From positions 1 to 64,000 of the forward strand of contig NZ_JAAEDI010000024.1 of the NCBI RefSeq assembly GCF_018129025.1: a DNA stretch of 64,000 bases, given 5' to 3'. The stretch's first letter is position 1; the number at the start of each line of letters is the position of its first letter. Shown piece after piece: positions 18,580 to 27,259 of the stretch. The notes under the pieces are model-generated. The model was given only the letters and a program-made list of their open reading frames with translations, had not been told where the DNA came from and searched no databases. A program made the position numbers and the translations under genes. Origin of the DNA: Neoroseomonas terrae (GTDB lineage Bacteria; Pseudomonadota; Alphaproteobacteria; Acetobacterales; Acetobacteraceae).

Positions 18580-18990
18580 GTGAAGACGAAGCAGAAGGAC
18601 GGCCGCAGAACCGCTGGCGCTGCCCTTCGCCCGGCGTACATGTGCATAGATGATTGGGTCGCGTTCAGCGGCACCGGTCGGACTGTCGCGTACGAACACA
18701 TCACGAGTGGGAAGATCGGCTCCATCCTAGTTGGCCGACGCCGGCTGATCGATGTCGAGTCCGGGCTGGCGTTTCTCGCGTCGCTGGCGGTTGCGCCGTG
18801 CCCGGAAGGCACCACCTCGCAGCCTGGCGCGGGGCAACCGGGCGACGATGGCGGCCCACCTATGAAGCGCCCTCGCGGGCGTCCGCGGAAGTTTCCGCCC
18901 GCGGGAGAGCCGCCCGTAAAGCTGCCGCGCGGTCGTCCGCGGAAGCCGCGACCCAGCATCTTCGGCGAGCCGTGGGAGAGGGCGTCGTGA
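18580..18990 (+). CDS. AlpA/excisionase-like regulator with two AT-hooks
   Basis: 136 residues, GTG start with AGGAGG 6 bases upstream. The segment YMCIDDWVAFSGTGRTVAYE, then ITSGKIGSILVGRRRLIDV, is the winged-HTH layout of AlpA/MerR-type excisionases (residues about 20-58). The C-terminal third has two AT-hook cores, PRGRPRK, at about residues 98 and 116, spaced by a Pro-rich linker. AT-hooks bind the minor groove of AT-rich DNA and are rare in such small phage-type regulators. Its stop overlaps the next start (GTGA). Confidence 0.7.
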   Translation: MKTKQKDGRRTAGAALRPAYMCIDDWVAFSGTGRTVAYEHITSGKIGSILVGRRRLIDVESGLAFLASLAVAPCPEGTTSQPGAGQPGDDGGPPMKRPRGRPRKFPPAGEPPVKLPRGRPRKPRPSIFGEPWERAS

Positions 18991-19229
18991 GCGCCGCGGA
19001 GAGCGTCTCCGATCTGCGAAGGCAGGTCGAGAACGCCGTCGCGCGGCACGCGCTGGCCGTAGTCGTCGCGCGCGATCCGGAGGCCGGCACCGTGCTGGTC
19101 GATGACAACGATCGGAGACGACCAATCATCGCGGTGATGGAGGGTCGCGTGGAGGCGACGCTCGGCATCACGACTGTGCAGCGGCGTTGCGCCACCGGGC
19201 GCGCCGGCCGTGAGGGCGCCGAAGGATGA
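18987..19229 (+). CDS. Hypothetical protein, coupled to AlpA-like gene
   Basis: 80 residues from a GTG overlapping the upstream stop by 4 bases. It has a helical N-terminus (SDLRRQVENAVARHALAVVVA), a central DPEAGTVLVDDNDRR and a basic C-terminus. No family recognised. The tight overlap on both sides argues that it is a real cassette gene of the element. Confidence 0.5.
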   Translation: MSAAESVSDLRRQVENAVARHALAVVVARDPEAGTVLVDDNDRRRPIIAVMEGRVEATLGITTVQRRCATGRAGREGAEG

Positions 19230-19342
19230 GTTATCGCGAGCCCGCGGCAGAGTGCACGCTCGTGCACGGAGAACCTGCTGCGTCCGGCGATAAGGGCGAT
19301 TGCACGAAAGGGATTCTCCATGAGCACCGGTCCGCTCGATAA
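19226..19342 (+). CDS. Possible 38-residue coupled peptide
   Basis: ATG at 19226 overlaps the preceding stop (ATGA). The frame MSYREPAAECTLVHGEPAAS continues to a TAA at 19342. Support is the overlap only; it could be chance. Confidence 0.25.
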   Translation: MSYREPAAECTLVHGEPAASGDKGDCTKGILHEHRSAR

Positions 19343-19511
19343 CCTAAGCTGCGACGAGCGACGCTCACGCGCTGCCTCACCCTAATCCTTCGTCGCTGGC
19401 GGAAGCCGGCAAAGCGAGAGAGCAGGGGAGGACTGATGCGATTCCTGGGGGAACGCCTCATCGTACTGCATCTCGCCTCCGGAGCGCCAGCGGCCCGTAC
19501 GGAGCCGCTTC

Positions 19512-20354
19512 ATGCAGGACAAGCTCGTCACGACCACCAACAGTGCCGAGGTTCATCACGGCACGCCGGAGCGCGCGCTGGATCTAGCCCTCGCGCTGGC
19601 GCGTTGGAACTTCGCCGTCTTTCCCCTATTCGCGGGCAAGCGCCCGGGAGCGGGTAGCCGCGGTCACCTCGATGCGAGCACTAATGCGGCGGCGATCCGC
19701 GGCCTCTGGCGCCGCTTCCCCGGTACGCTCGTAGGCTACGCGACGGGAGCGGCATCGGGCGTCGACGTGCTCGATGTGGACCTCGGCAAGCACCGGGCGG
19801 CGCGGTGGTGGTGGCATCGCTATTATGAGCACTTTGCATGTTACCGCGCCTATGTGACGCCCTCGGGTGGGCTGCACATCTGGTTGCGGCACGCGCTTGG
19901 CCTTCGATGTTCGCAGTCGAGGATCTTCACTGGCATCGACGTGCGTGCAGATGCGGGCTTCGCTGTAGCGTGGTGGCTGCATGGGTGCCCGCTCCACCAG
20001 CACGGCCGGCTCCTGCCATGGCCGTCTTGGTTGCTGTCGCAGGCGCGTCCGAGGGAACCGCTGCCGCTCCGGCCGCCTCTCAACAGGAGCCCATCGCCCG
20101 GCGCCGATGCTGATAATATTCTGAGCGCCCGAATCGCGGGGGTGCTTTCGGTGGTGTCAAAGGCGCCCGGGGGCGCGCGCAACAACACCGTTTATTGGGC
20201 GGCCTGCCGGTTTGCAGAGTTCGTTAAGGCGGGGCAGATCGGGCGCGCCGATGCCGAGCGCCTGCTGCTAGATGCGGCGCGGTCGATCGGGGTCGAGGTC
20301 GGCGAGGCACAACGCACAATCCGGTCTGCTTTCTGGCGCGGCGGCGTGTCGTGA
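19512..20354 (+). CDS. Bifunctional primase/polymerase (prim-pol) domain protein
   Basis: 280 residues. The N-terminal prim-pol domain has family signatures in order: ALALARWNFAVFPLFAGKRP, the VGYATGAASGVDVLDVDLG catalytic acidic motif (DVD), VTPSGGLHIWLRH and GIDVRADAGFAVA. A C-terminal helical part (RNNTVYWAACRFAEFVKAGQ, AQRTIRSAFWRG) resembles primase-associated domains. It likely starts replication of the excised element; no helicase is visible. A strong ribosome site at 19427 precedes an ATG in another frame, so the exact start is uncertain. The stop overlaps the next gene by 4 bases. Confidence 0.85.
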   Translation: MQDKLVTTTNSAEVHHGTPERALDLALALARWNFAVFPLFAGKRPGAGSRGHLDASTNAAAIRGLWRRFPGTLVGYATGAASGVDVLDVDLGKHRAARWWWHRYYEHFACYRAYVTPSGGLHIWLRHALGLRCSQSRIFTGIDVRADAGFAVAWWLHGCPLHQHGRLLPWPSWLLSQARPREPLPLRPPLNRSPSPGADADNILSARIAGVLSVVSKAPGGARNNTVYWAACRFAEFVKAGQIGRADAERLLLDAARSIGVEVGEAQRTIRSAFWRGGVS

Positions 20355-21121
20355 AGGCGGCCGTTGCGCGGTTCGATTGGTCCAAGGATGATGCCCGACT
20401 GTTCCACGAGCAGGAGCAGAAGGCGCGTCGCGACCCAGCGGTGCATGTCATCCGCGATACGCCGTCGCGGTGGGTAGACGTGCCCTGGCGCGCGAGGTTC
20501 TTCTTCTCGACATTGTGCTGTTTCACGTCGTCGGTGGACCGCCCGCCCGAGAAGGGCAGGCCGGCCATCGCTGCCTGGACCTGCTTCCCCAGCATCCCGC
20601 GTTTGGTGCTCGCCAGCGGCGCCAGCAAGAATTTCGTCCGCGATGCGCGAGACGCTGCTCACAAATGGGGTCTGGTTTCGTGGGACTCGAAGGGTTGGCG
20701 CGGAACTTCTACGCTATACACGGTCCATTGGGAGGTTGCGGCCCGGTTCGCGGTCGAGGGCAAAGCTGAGCAGGACCGGCGCCTTGCGGGGGCGGCTGCG
20801 GCGGAACAGGCCAGGATGGCGAAGCGCAGACATCGCGCGCGCCGCACAACGGCGGTCGATCCTTCCGGCAGCGATCAATGGCCTGTCCCTCCCTCAGAAG
20901 GACTTCAGTCCCTCCCTCACAGGGACGGGAACCACAAAGAGGAACCGCCCAGCATTAGGGAGCACCTTCGTCCCTTTCAGGAAGGAGAGACACACTCACG
21001 CGCGCCGGTTGCGCGGCCCGGTCAAAGCCTTTTCGGTGCTCCGATACCGACCGGCAATTGCGCGACGCGCACAATCGAACCCGGTTCCGAGTCGCCCCTC
21101 GCATGGAGGGCGGCGCCATGA
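20351..21121 (+). CDS. Hypothetical protein coupled to prim-pol, possible winged helix
   Basis: 256 residues from GTG overlapping the prim-pol stop. The central part, with ASGASKNFVRDARDAAHKWG then LVSWDSKGWRGTSTLY, looks like a winged-helix unit (helix, recognition helix, wing). A basic stretch (RMAKRRHRARRTTAV) and a low-complexity tail follow. The family is not recognised; position suggests replication initiation or its control. Confidence 0.6.
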   Translation: MKAAVARFDWSKDDARLFHEQEQKARRDPAVHVIRDTPSRWVDVPWRARFFFSTLCCFTSSVDRPPEKGRPAIAAWTCFPSIPRLVLASGASKNFVRDARDAAHKWGLVSWDSKGWRGTSTLYTVHWEVAARFAVEGKAEQDRRLAGAAAAEQARMAKRRHRARRTTAVDPSGSDQWPVPPSEGLQSLPHRDGNHKEEPPSIREHLRPFQEGETHSRAPVARPGQSLFGAPIPTGNCATRTIEPGSESPLAWRAAP

Positions 21122-21861
21122 ACGGCCCCAGCATCTCTGCGCAGATTGCACTGCCCGAGTCGGGGCGTTGAATCCTTCGCTAGGAGGTTGTGCCGCGAGC
21201 GGAGGCGGCGGGCTCGCACGCCCGTCGTGCTTGATGATGGCGCGGTCGGGCTCCGGGGGACCTTCCAATGCAACAGATCAGCATCGCGCCACCGAGGTCA
21301 CGAAGGCGCTGTGGTGCCTGGGAATACCATGGCTATCTGGGCGTTTCGCGCGCGCCGCTTCGGGGGCGGAGGCACCGAAGCTGTCGGAACCAATCGTGGT
21401 GCCAAAGGAGTGCTCAATAGGGGTGTCGAGGCGCCGCCCAGTTGGGCGCGTCTAGCAGCAAATGTACCGCCAGCTCCTTCGGCTCTAGCGACAGTAGTAT
21501 CTCGGCGGTCATTGGCGCGCTGGCGGGTCCTCATCCCGCGGCCGACTTCGGGCGGGCCCCTGTTTCGTAAGTTTTGCGGGCACGAATTATCGCCTTCGGG
21601 CGTGCGGTTTGGGGAAGGTTGCGGACGTCGGAGGTCCCCCCCCTCCAAGGTCGAGGCCGGGGGTTCGAATCCTTTTGCCCGCAGCGATGGGAACCCAGGG
21701 ACGAAATTCTCGGGGGATCGGCCATTGTCCGGCCGTCGGCGCAAGGCGGCATTTCCCGGCCAAGTCGGGCATGGCCAAGCCTCGTAAGCGCCTCGCCGCG
21801 CAGCAGTCAGCAAAACGATGAGAGAGCGCAAAGAGGGCCGAAGATACGGGCGAAGAGGCGC
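21122..21861. other. 740-base gap with tRNA-like sequence, no confident gene
   Basis: Long open frames exist on both strands but none has convincing composition or a ribosome site. A 17-codon frame begins at the stop of the previous gene (21118). The only structured item is the tRNA-like sequence at 21576-21683. This is probably the right-hand edge of the integrative element. Confidence 0.4.
21576..21683 (+). tRNA. tRNA-like sequence, probably degenerate
   Basis: Perfect 7-bp acceptor arms GCGGGCA (21576-21582) and TGCCCGC (21676-21682), discriminator A, and a T-arm with GGGTTCGAATCC before the 3' acceptor arm. A GGAGG-TCCCCCC-CCTCC stem-loop could be an anticodon arm reading CCC. The segment before it is about 25 bases too long for a D-arm, and the 3' end is GCGA, not CCA. 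Either a decayed tRNA (Leu- or Gly-like acceptor) or an attachment-site remnant. Confidence 0.25.
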
Positions 21862-22652
21862 TCAAGCCTGCTCCGCCCCCCTAAGCCCAGGCCAATAGTG
21901 ACCATCCGGCGTCGGTCGCTTTCCAAATACCGCCTGGCCCACGCGAACGACGTTGGAACCCTCGGCAATCGCCTCCTCGAAATCGCCCGACATCCCCATC
22001 GAGAGTTCGATCACCCCCGGCTCGACCGCGTTTGCTTGATCCCGCAAGCGCCGCAACAGCGCAAAGCACGGGCGGACCTTCGCCATGTCGCTGCAAAAGA
22101 CCGCCAGAGTCATGAGGCCCCGCGGCTTCAGCCTGGGGAACCGTCGAAGCTCCTCAAGGAACGGCATCAGTGAGGCCGGATCCAGGCCGTACTTGGTTGC
22201 CTCGTTCGACGTGTTCACCTGAACATAGACATCCCCGTCGAGCGCTTCGCGTTCGAGGCGCGCATTTAAGACCTCGCCAAGCGCAAGCTATCGAGCGCGT
22301 GGAAGGTGCCGGCGAAGCGGGTCAGGTACTTCACCTTGTTGGTCTGCAGATCGCCGACGATGATCCAGTCGATCGGAAGGTCCATGAGGCTCTCCCGCTT
22401 GGACGTCGCCTCCTGGATCTTGTTCTCACCGAAGGCGCGGATGCCCGCGTCATAGGCCAGCCGCAGGATGTGGGCGGGGACAGTCTTCGTGATCGGCAGC
22501 AGGCGGACGTCCGCGCGATCGCGGCCCGCGCGGGCACATGCGGTCGCGATCCGCCCCTCCACTGCCGCGAGATTGGCACGGAACGCGCGCCGCGGGTCAG
22601 GACCAATCCGATCGATGCCAGCGCCCGACAAAGCAACCTCGGCGCCTGTCAC
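21862..22652 (-). pseudogene. yggS: YggS-family PLP homeostasis protein, frameshifted
   Basis: The N-terminal part (22652 to about 22275) reads AVEGRIATACARAGRDRADV, LLPITKTVPAHILRLA, FGENKIQEATSKRE and WIIVGDLQTNKVKYLTRF, then stops after LDSLRLARS. The C-terminal part resumes in another frame with EVLNARLEREAL, VQVNTSNEATKYGLDP, LSMGMSGDFEEAI and VRVGQAVFG. Losing one G near 22275 (GGCGGAG to GGCGAG) explains the break. YggS binds PLP and buffers it. The start is uncertain (GTG 22652). Either a pseudogene or a sequencing error. Confidence 0.85.
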
Positions 22653-22729
22653 AGGGTTCAGCCACGGCTCTCGGTCGTTCAAACGTATCTCCCGGACCGC
22701 CCGATGGTGTGCTTCGTCGTGACTATCCT

Positions 22730-23380
22730 TCAACCGGCCGGCCGCCGTGCCAGAGCGAGGCCCACGCCAAGCGCCACCATGCCAGCGCCAGATCCTTGCC
22801 GGAGGCGCCGGATCAGCACCGGGCTGGCCTTGGCGCCGTCGCGGATCCCGCTTGCCAGGAAGGCGACAACAATGTCGGCCAGCGTGTTGAGCAGCACCGA
22901 GACGAAGCCCAGCACGACGAACTGCACTGCTACGCTGCCCTGGGACGTGTCTACGAATTGCGGGATGAATGCCAGGAAGAAGGCCGCCGTCTTTGGGTTC
23001 AGCGCCTCGACCATGACGCCTTCGCGGAATGCGCGCCGCACGCCGACAGGTGGCGCTGCCGGCCCGCCGCTCAGAACGCTCGCGGCATCGCGTCGGGCGG
23101 CCTGGAAGGTGCGGACGCCGAGCCAAACGAGATAGGCAGCCCCGATCAGCTTCAGCGCGACGAACAGCTCCGCACTTGTAAGCACGATCGCGGAGACACC
23201 AAGGCTCCCCGCCAGGACATGCGCCATTCCGCCAAGGCCGGTGCCGAAGCTCGACGCCATACCTTCCCCTCGGCCGCCGGCGAGGGTGCGGGCGGCGACA
23301 TAGAAGATCCCCGGACCCGGCGTGACAGCGAGGACGAGGGCTGCGGCGAAGAAGAGAGTAAACTGCGTCAAGTCCGGCAT
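22730..23380 (-). CDS. LysE family exporter
   Basis: 216 residues with about six hydrophobic spans. It starts MPDLTQFTLFFAAALVLAVTPGPG, the characteristic LysE/RhtB N-terminus with PGPG; LKLIGAAYLVWLGVRTF and MVEALNPKTAAFFLAFIPQF are the other signatures. It likely exports an amino acid or related metabolite. The next gene upstream on the same strand is the DapA-like aldolase (43-base gap), with the MocR regulator divergent, so the three may form one regulated unit. Confidence 0.92.
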   Translation of the reverse strand: MPDLTQFTLFFAAALVLAVTPGPGIFYVAARTLAGGRGEGMASSFGTGLGGMAHVLAGSLGVSAIVLTSAELFVALKLIGAAYLVWLGVRTFQAARRDAASVLSGGPAAPPVGVRRAFREGVMVEALNPKTAAFFLAFIPQFVDTSQGSVAVQFVVLGFVSVLLNTLADIVVAFLASGIRDGAKASPVLIRRLRQGSGAGMVALGVGLALARRPAG

Positions 23381-23423
23381 TGTGCGAAGCCTCTGTCGCA
23401 GGGCTGATCGATGATGGAAGACG

Positions 23424-24335
23424 TCACGCCGCGACGGTGTCGAGCATCCGCAACGCGGCGGCAATGCGCGCGTGGGTGTCGGTCGCCAGCGGCAGGATCG
23501 GGCGGGGCGGCGTCGCGCCACAGATGCCAAGGATGTCAGCGGCGGCATACATCACCCGCAGGCTGCCGAGCTCCTTGAACACCTCCCACAAGCCTTGGAA
23601 CCTTGTGTTCCAGCGTGCCACTTCGGCAGCATCTCCCGCCTGGGCAGCGCGCAGCATCCGAAGGGCCGGCACCGGCAGCAGCCCGCCGACGACACTGTAC
23701 CAGGCGTCGCCGCCCGCCAGGACGGCCTCCGCCGAGTGCCAGTCGCCGCTGTAGCCGATGGCGAAGTCGTCGGGGACCTTGTCGCGCAGAGCCTGGTGCC
23801 GAGCCCGTGCTTCCGAGGGTTGCGGCGCCGGGTTCTTGACGGCAGCGATACCAGGTACCGCCGAGAGGCGCTGGACGAGCGCATCGCTGAAGGTGAAATG
23901 CGTCGTCGAGGGATTGTTGTAGATGCACAACGGCAGCTTCGTCGCCCCGGCGACCGCGACGAAATGCTGGAACACCTCCTCCTCAGTCAGCGGGGTGTAG
24001 GACACTGGCGCGAGCAGAAGGCCATCCGCGCCCGCCGCCTCCGCATCTCGCGCCAGATCCTGCGCGTCGTCGGTCCGCAGAGCGCCTACTCCGACCAGGA
24101 GAGGCACGCGCCCGCCAAGGCAGCCAGCCGCCGCTTCAACGGTGCGGCGCCGCTCGGCGCGGTTCAGATAGGCGTAGGTGCCGGTGCTGCCGAGCACGCA
24201 GATCGAATCGACCTCCGCTTCGGCGAGCCGGCGAACGAGGTGTCCGACGCCGTGCGTATCGACACAGCCATGCGGGTCAGCCGGCGTGATGGGGAAGGCA
24301 GACAGGCCGCGAAACATCGATAGGGCGTCGGACAT
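23424..24335 (-). CDS. DapA-family aldolase (dihydrodipicolinate synthase/N-acetylneuraminate lyase superfamily)
   Basis: 303 residues. A TIM-barrel Schiff-base aldolase with LGSTGTYAYLNRAERR, VGVGALRTDDAQ, catalytic Tyr in LCIYNNPSTT and Schiff-base Lys in GIAAVKNPA. Its position beside LysE and a MocR regulator suggests a catabolic rather than lysine-biosynthetic enzyme. ATG 24335 (MSDALSMFRGLSAFP) was chosen by family length. It is divergent from the MocR gene across 177 bases. Confidence 0.85.
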   Translation of the reverse strand: MSDALSMFRGLSAFPITPADPHGCVDTHGVGHLVRRLAEAEVDSICVLGSTGTYAYLNRAERRRTVEAAAGCLGGRVPLLVGVGALRTDDAQDLARDAEAAGADGLLLAPVSYTPLTEEEVFQHFVAVAGATKLPLCIYNNPSTTHFTFSDALVQRLSAVPGIAAVKNPAPQPSEARARHQALRDKVPDDFAIGYSGDWHSAEAVLAGGDAWYSVVGGLLPVPALRMLRAAQAGDAAEVARWNTRFQGLWEVFKELGSLRVMYAAADILGICGATPPRPILPLATDTHARIAAALRMLDTVAA

Positions 24336-24458
24336 CGACAAAGCTCCAGGGGATTTGCCGGATCGAGTCTGCGTCGCCGAGGCCAACCCTACCCGCGCGA
24401 AAGATCGGGTACGACGTCCCTCGGTTCCACTCCTCGAAACGCCTAGACCCTGCGCAAA

Positions 24459-24508
24459 AACTGGATCAAAAGGAACGACCGGTTTCCGACGAAAATATAG
24501 GGCCAGTT
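24459..24508. promoter_or_regulatory. Candidate MocR operator between divergent genes
   Basis: Inverted repeat AACTGG (24459-24464) and CCAGTT (24503-24508), spaced about 44 bases centre to centre (about four helical turns), flanking an imperfect palindrome GGAACGACCGGTTTCC at 24472-24487. This fits the two-site binding reported for MocR-type regulators. It lies just 5' of the MocR start. Confidence 0.4.
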
Positions 24509-24512
24509 AACC

Positions 24513-25994
24513 ATGGCACCGGACGCGTCCGCGCCCGCCCGCATCACCCTTCGCATCTGCGAGGCCATCAAGGCGCAGATTGCCTCTGGCCATCTCAGCC
24601 CTGGCGCTCGGGTTCCCTCCACCCGCGCCCTCGCGGCGGAATGGGGTGTCTCACGAACAACGGTGACCGCCGCCTACGAGCAACTGATCGCAGAAGGCTA
24701 TCTGGAAGCGCGGCAAGGCGCGCGCACCCAGGTCGCGCCGGGGCTCGGTCGCATCGCGGCTCCACCGGGCCCGGCCAGCCCCCCCCAGGTGGGCAGCCGT
24801 TTGTCGGCGTATGGGGAGCGGCTCGACGCCTACGACTTGCCCGCTGTGTCCGATCGTGGCGCGAAGGTCGCCGAGTTCCGATACGGCGACCTCGCTGCCG
24901 CTGACTTCCCCAAACTGGCCTGGAAGAAGGCGGTCAGCGTCGCCCTGCTGCGCCGGCACGGGCGCCTGCGTTACGGGGATCCCAGGGGTTCGGGCCGGCT
25001 ACGCGAAGCGTTGCAGGGCTATCTGTGGCGGGCTCGCGGACTTCGATGCACGCCAGACCAGATCGTCATCGTGAATGGCTCGCAGCAGGGGCTGGATCTC
25101 TGCGCACGCCTGCTGGTGGATCCGGGCGACCGCGTCCTCATGGAGGACCCGGGCTACGCCCTCGCCCGGCAGATCTTCCACGCCGTCGGCGCCGATGTCG
25201 TGCCGGTCGCTGTGGACCGAGACGGTCTACGCACGGACGCTCTACCCGCGGCGCGGCTGGCCTACACCACGCCGTCGCACCAGTTTCCGCTCGGCGGGGT
25301 GCTCTCCGCTGGGCGTCGCCGGGAACTCCTTGCATGGGCGCAGCAGGCGGGCGGCCATGTGATCGAGGATGACTACGACAGCGAGTACCGCTTCGATATC
25401 GCTCCCATCCCGCCGCTGCAGGCGTTGGATGAGACTGGGCGCGTCATCTATGTCGGCACAGTCTCGAAGACGCTCTCGCCGACTCTACGACTGGGATACC
25501 TTGTCGTGCCACCGTCGCTGTCCGTCGCCTTCGCCAGGGCGAAGCGGCTGACCGACCGTCAATCGCCCAGCCTGGAACAGGAAGCGCTCGCAGAACTAAT
25601 CGAGAGCGGCGCCTATGAACGGCATGTCCGCCGCGTTCGCCGCAGGAACGGCGAACGCCGCGCCGCCTTGCTCGCGGCGCTTGCCGGGACGGTCGGCGAC
25701 GCGGTGACGGTGGTGGGCGCCGATGCCGGCCTGCACGTCGTCGCCTGGCTGAATACGGTGCCGAGGGCCGATGAGGCCCAGTTCATCTCGCGCGCGCAGG
25801 CGGTCGGGCTCGGCCTGTATCCCATCTCCCCGCTCTACGCATTGGACCAGGACCGCGCGCCGTCTGACAGCGCCGGCCTGGTGATGGGCTACGCGAGCCT
25901 GGACGAGCCGGCCATCAGGCGCGGCGTGCGCCTGCTCGGCGAGCTTCTCGCCGAATTCGCCTCCGATCATGGAAGCGGGCGTCAGCACGGCTGA
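24513..25994 (+). CDS. MocR/PdxR-type transcriptional regulator (GntR HTH + aminotransferase-like domain)
   Basis: 493 residues. N-terminal GntR winged helix (SGHLSPGARVPSTRALAAEW, VSRTTVTAAYEQLIAEGYLE), a linker, then a fold-type I aminotransferase domain with EDPGYALARQIF, IEDDYDSEYRFD and PLP lysine in VGTVSKTLSPTLRLGY. MocR proteins sense PLP or its adducts with amines. Divergent from the dapA-like gene and lysE, which it probably controls; the neighbouring yggS remnant is also PLP-linked. Confidence 0.93.
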   Translation: MAPDASAPARITLRICEAIKAQIASGHLSPGARVPSTRALAAEWGVSRTTVTAAYEQLIAEGYLEARQGARTQVAPGLGRIAAPPGPASPPQVGSRLSAYGERLDAYDLPAVSDRGAKVAEFRYGDLAAADFPKLAWKKAVSVALLRRHGRLRYGDPRGSGRLREALQGYLWRARGLRCTPDQIVIVNGSQQGLDLCARLLVDPGDRVLMEDPGYALARQIFHAVGADVVPVAVDRDGLRTDALPAARLAYTTPSHQFPLGGVLSAGRRRELLAWAQQAGGHVIEDDYDSEYRFDIAPIPPLQALDETGRVIYVGTVSKTLSPTLRLGYLVVPPSLSVAFARAKRLTDRQSPSLEQEALAELIESGAYERHVRRVRRRNGERRAALLAALAGTVGDAVTVVGADAGLHVVAWLNTVPRADEAQFISRAQAVGLGLYPISPLYALDQDRAPSDSAGLVMGYASLDEPAIRRGVRLLGELLAEFASDHGSGRQHG

Positions 25995-26224
25995 GACGCT
26001 ACAGCCGACATCAATTTCCGACACACATACACACATCAGTTCGCCTGCCTGCGACTGGTCCAGCCGTATTGCCGTGAAGTGGCACTGTCATAAGACCGGG
26101 TTGCGGAAGATCGTCACGTCGTTCCCCGAACGTGCCAGCCCGCGCCGGAGTACGCGCCAATCTGCACGGCAAGACAGCGGAACGCTGCACTGACCTGGTC
26201 CGATCACGTTGCAGGGAATCGATC

Positions 26225-27211
26225 ATGCCGCAGTCATATGCCCGACGTGCCCTCCTTGGCGGCTTCGGCCTCGGCCTCGCGCTGGCCACGCCGGCCAGGG
26301 CCAATGACGATGCTTATCCAACGCGCCCCGTAAGGCTCGTCGTCGGCTTTCCGCCCGGTGGGCCGACCGACGTCATAGGCCGCATGATTGCCGGCAGCCT
26401 GTCGAAGGAACTCGGCGTTCCCGTCGTCATCGAGAATCTGGGCGGCGCCGGCGGGACCATCGGCGCGACCAATGTCGTGCGCAGCGCGCCCGACGGCTAT
26501 TCGCTCCTTATGAGCGTCGAGGCGTCGCAGACGCGCGCGAGGGCACTGTACCCGGCCACCCGCTATGACCAGGTCACGAGCTTCACCTTCATTCGCAAGC
26601 TCGCCGTCCAACGCAACCTGCTGGTCGTGCATCCCGGCCTGCGGATCACCTCTGTCGCGGAGCTTATTGCTTATGCCCGCGCGCATCCCGGCGAGCTGAA
26701 CTTTCCCGGCACGGTCGGCGCTTCCGGGCACATCGGTGGCACGATCTTCAACCGCCTGAACAGCACCGAGATGACATTCGTCAGCTACTCGGGCGGCAGT
26801 CGCCTGATGACCGACCTGATGACCGGCACGGTGCAGGTCGGCTTCTTCAGCGAGTCGACCGTAGCGGAAATGGTCCGCGCCGGGCGCGTCCGCGCTCTGG
26901 CCGTCGCTAGCCTCCGCCGCTCGCCCGCCTTTCCCGACCTGCCGACCATCGAGGAAGCCGGTGGCGGTCGAGTGGACGCCTCGCCATGGTTCGGTTTGGT
27001 CGGTCCGGCGGGCCTGCCGCCGGCGGTAACACGTCGCCTCGTCGAGGCGGCCGATAGGATGGCCGCGAGCGATGAATTCAGGGCGCAGCTTGAGACGATT
27101 GGTGCTTCTCCCATTGCTGACTCTACCCCTGAAACCTTTCGCCGGGATGTCGAGCAGGAGAGCACGATCTGGACCGCCTGGGCCGAAGAACATCGCGCGC
27201 AGCTGCAATAG
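26225..27211 (+). CDS. Bug/TctC family substrate-binding protein
   Basis: 328 residues. Signal peptide MPQSYARRALLGGFGLGLALATPARA, then YPTRPVRLVVGFPPGGPTDV, LGGAGGTIGATN, APDGYSLLMS and SYSGGSRLMTDLMTG. It is the first gene of a same-strand run with acyl-CoA dehydrogenase and CoA-transferase (48-base gap), so the ligand is plausibly a carboxylic acid degraded through its CoA ester. ATG 26225 begins the signal peptide. Confidence 0.9.
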   Translation: MPQSYARRALLGGFGLGLALATPARANDDAYPTRPVRLVVGFPPGGPTDVIGRMIAGSLSKELGVPVVIENLGGAGGTIGATNVVRSAPDGYSLLMSVEASQTRARALYPATRYDQVTSFTFIRKLAVQRNLLVVHPGLRITSVAELIAYARAHPGELNFPGTVGASGHIGGTIFNRLNSTEMTFVSYSGGSRLMTDLMTGTVQVGFFSESTVAEMVRAGRVRALAVASLRRSPAFPDLPTIEEAGGGRVDASPWFGLVGPAGLPPAVTRRLVEAADRMAASDEFRAQLETIGASPIADSTPETFRRDVEQESTIWTAWAEEHRAQLQ

Positions 27212-27259
27212 GCCGCCGCACCGGATTCCCGGCGGCAAGCAAGGACCGGATAGGTACGG

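Noticed and set aside
22250-22300. Programmed frameshift in yggS
   Set aside because: No slippery heptamer or stimulatory structure at the shift; a one-base loss in GGCGGAG explains it better.
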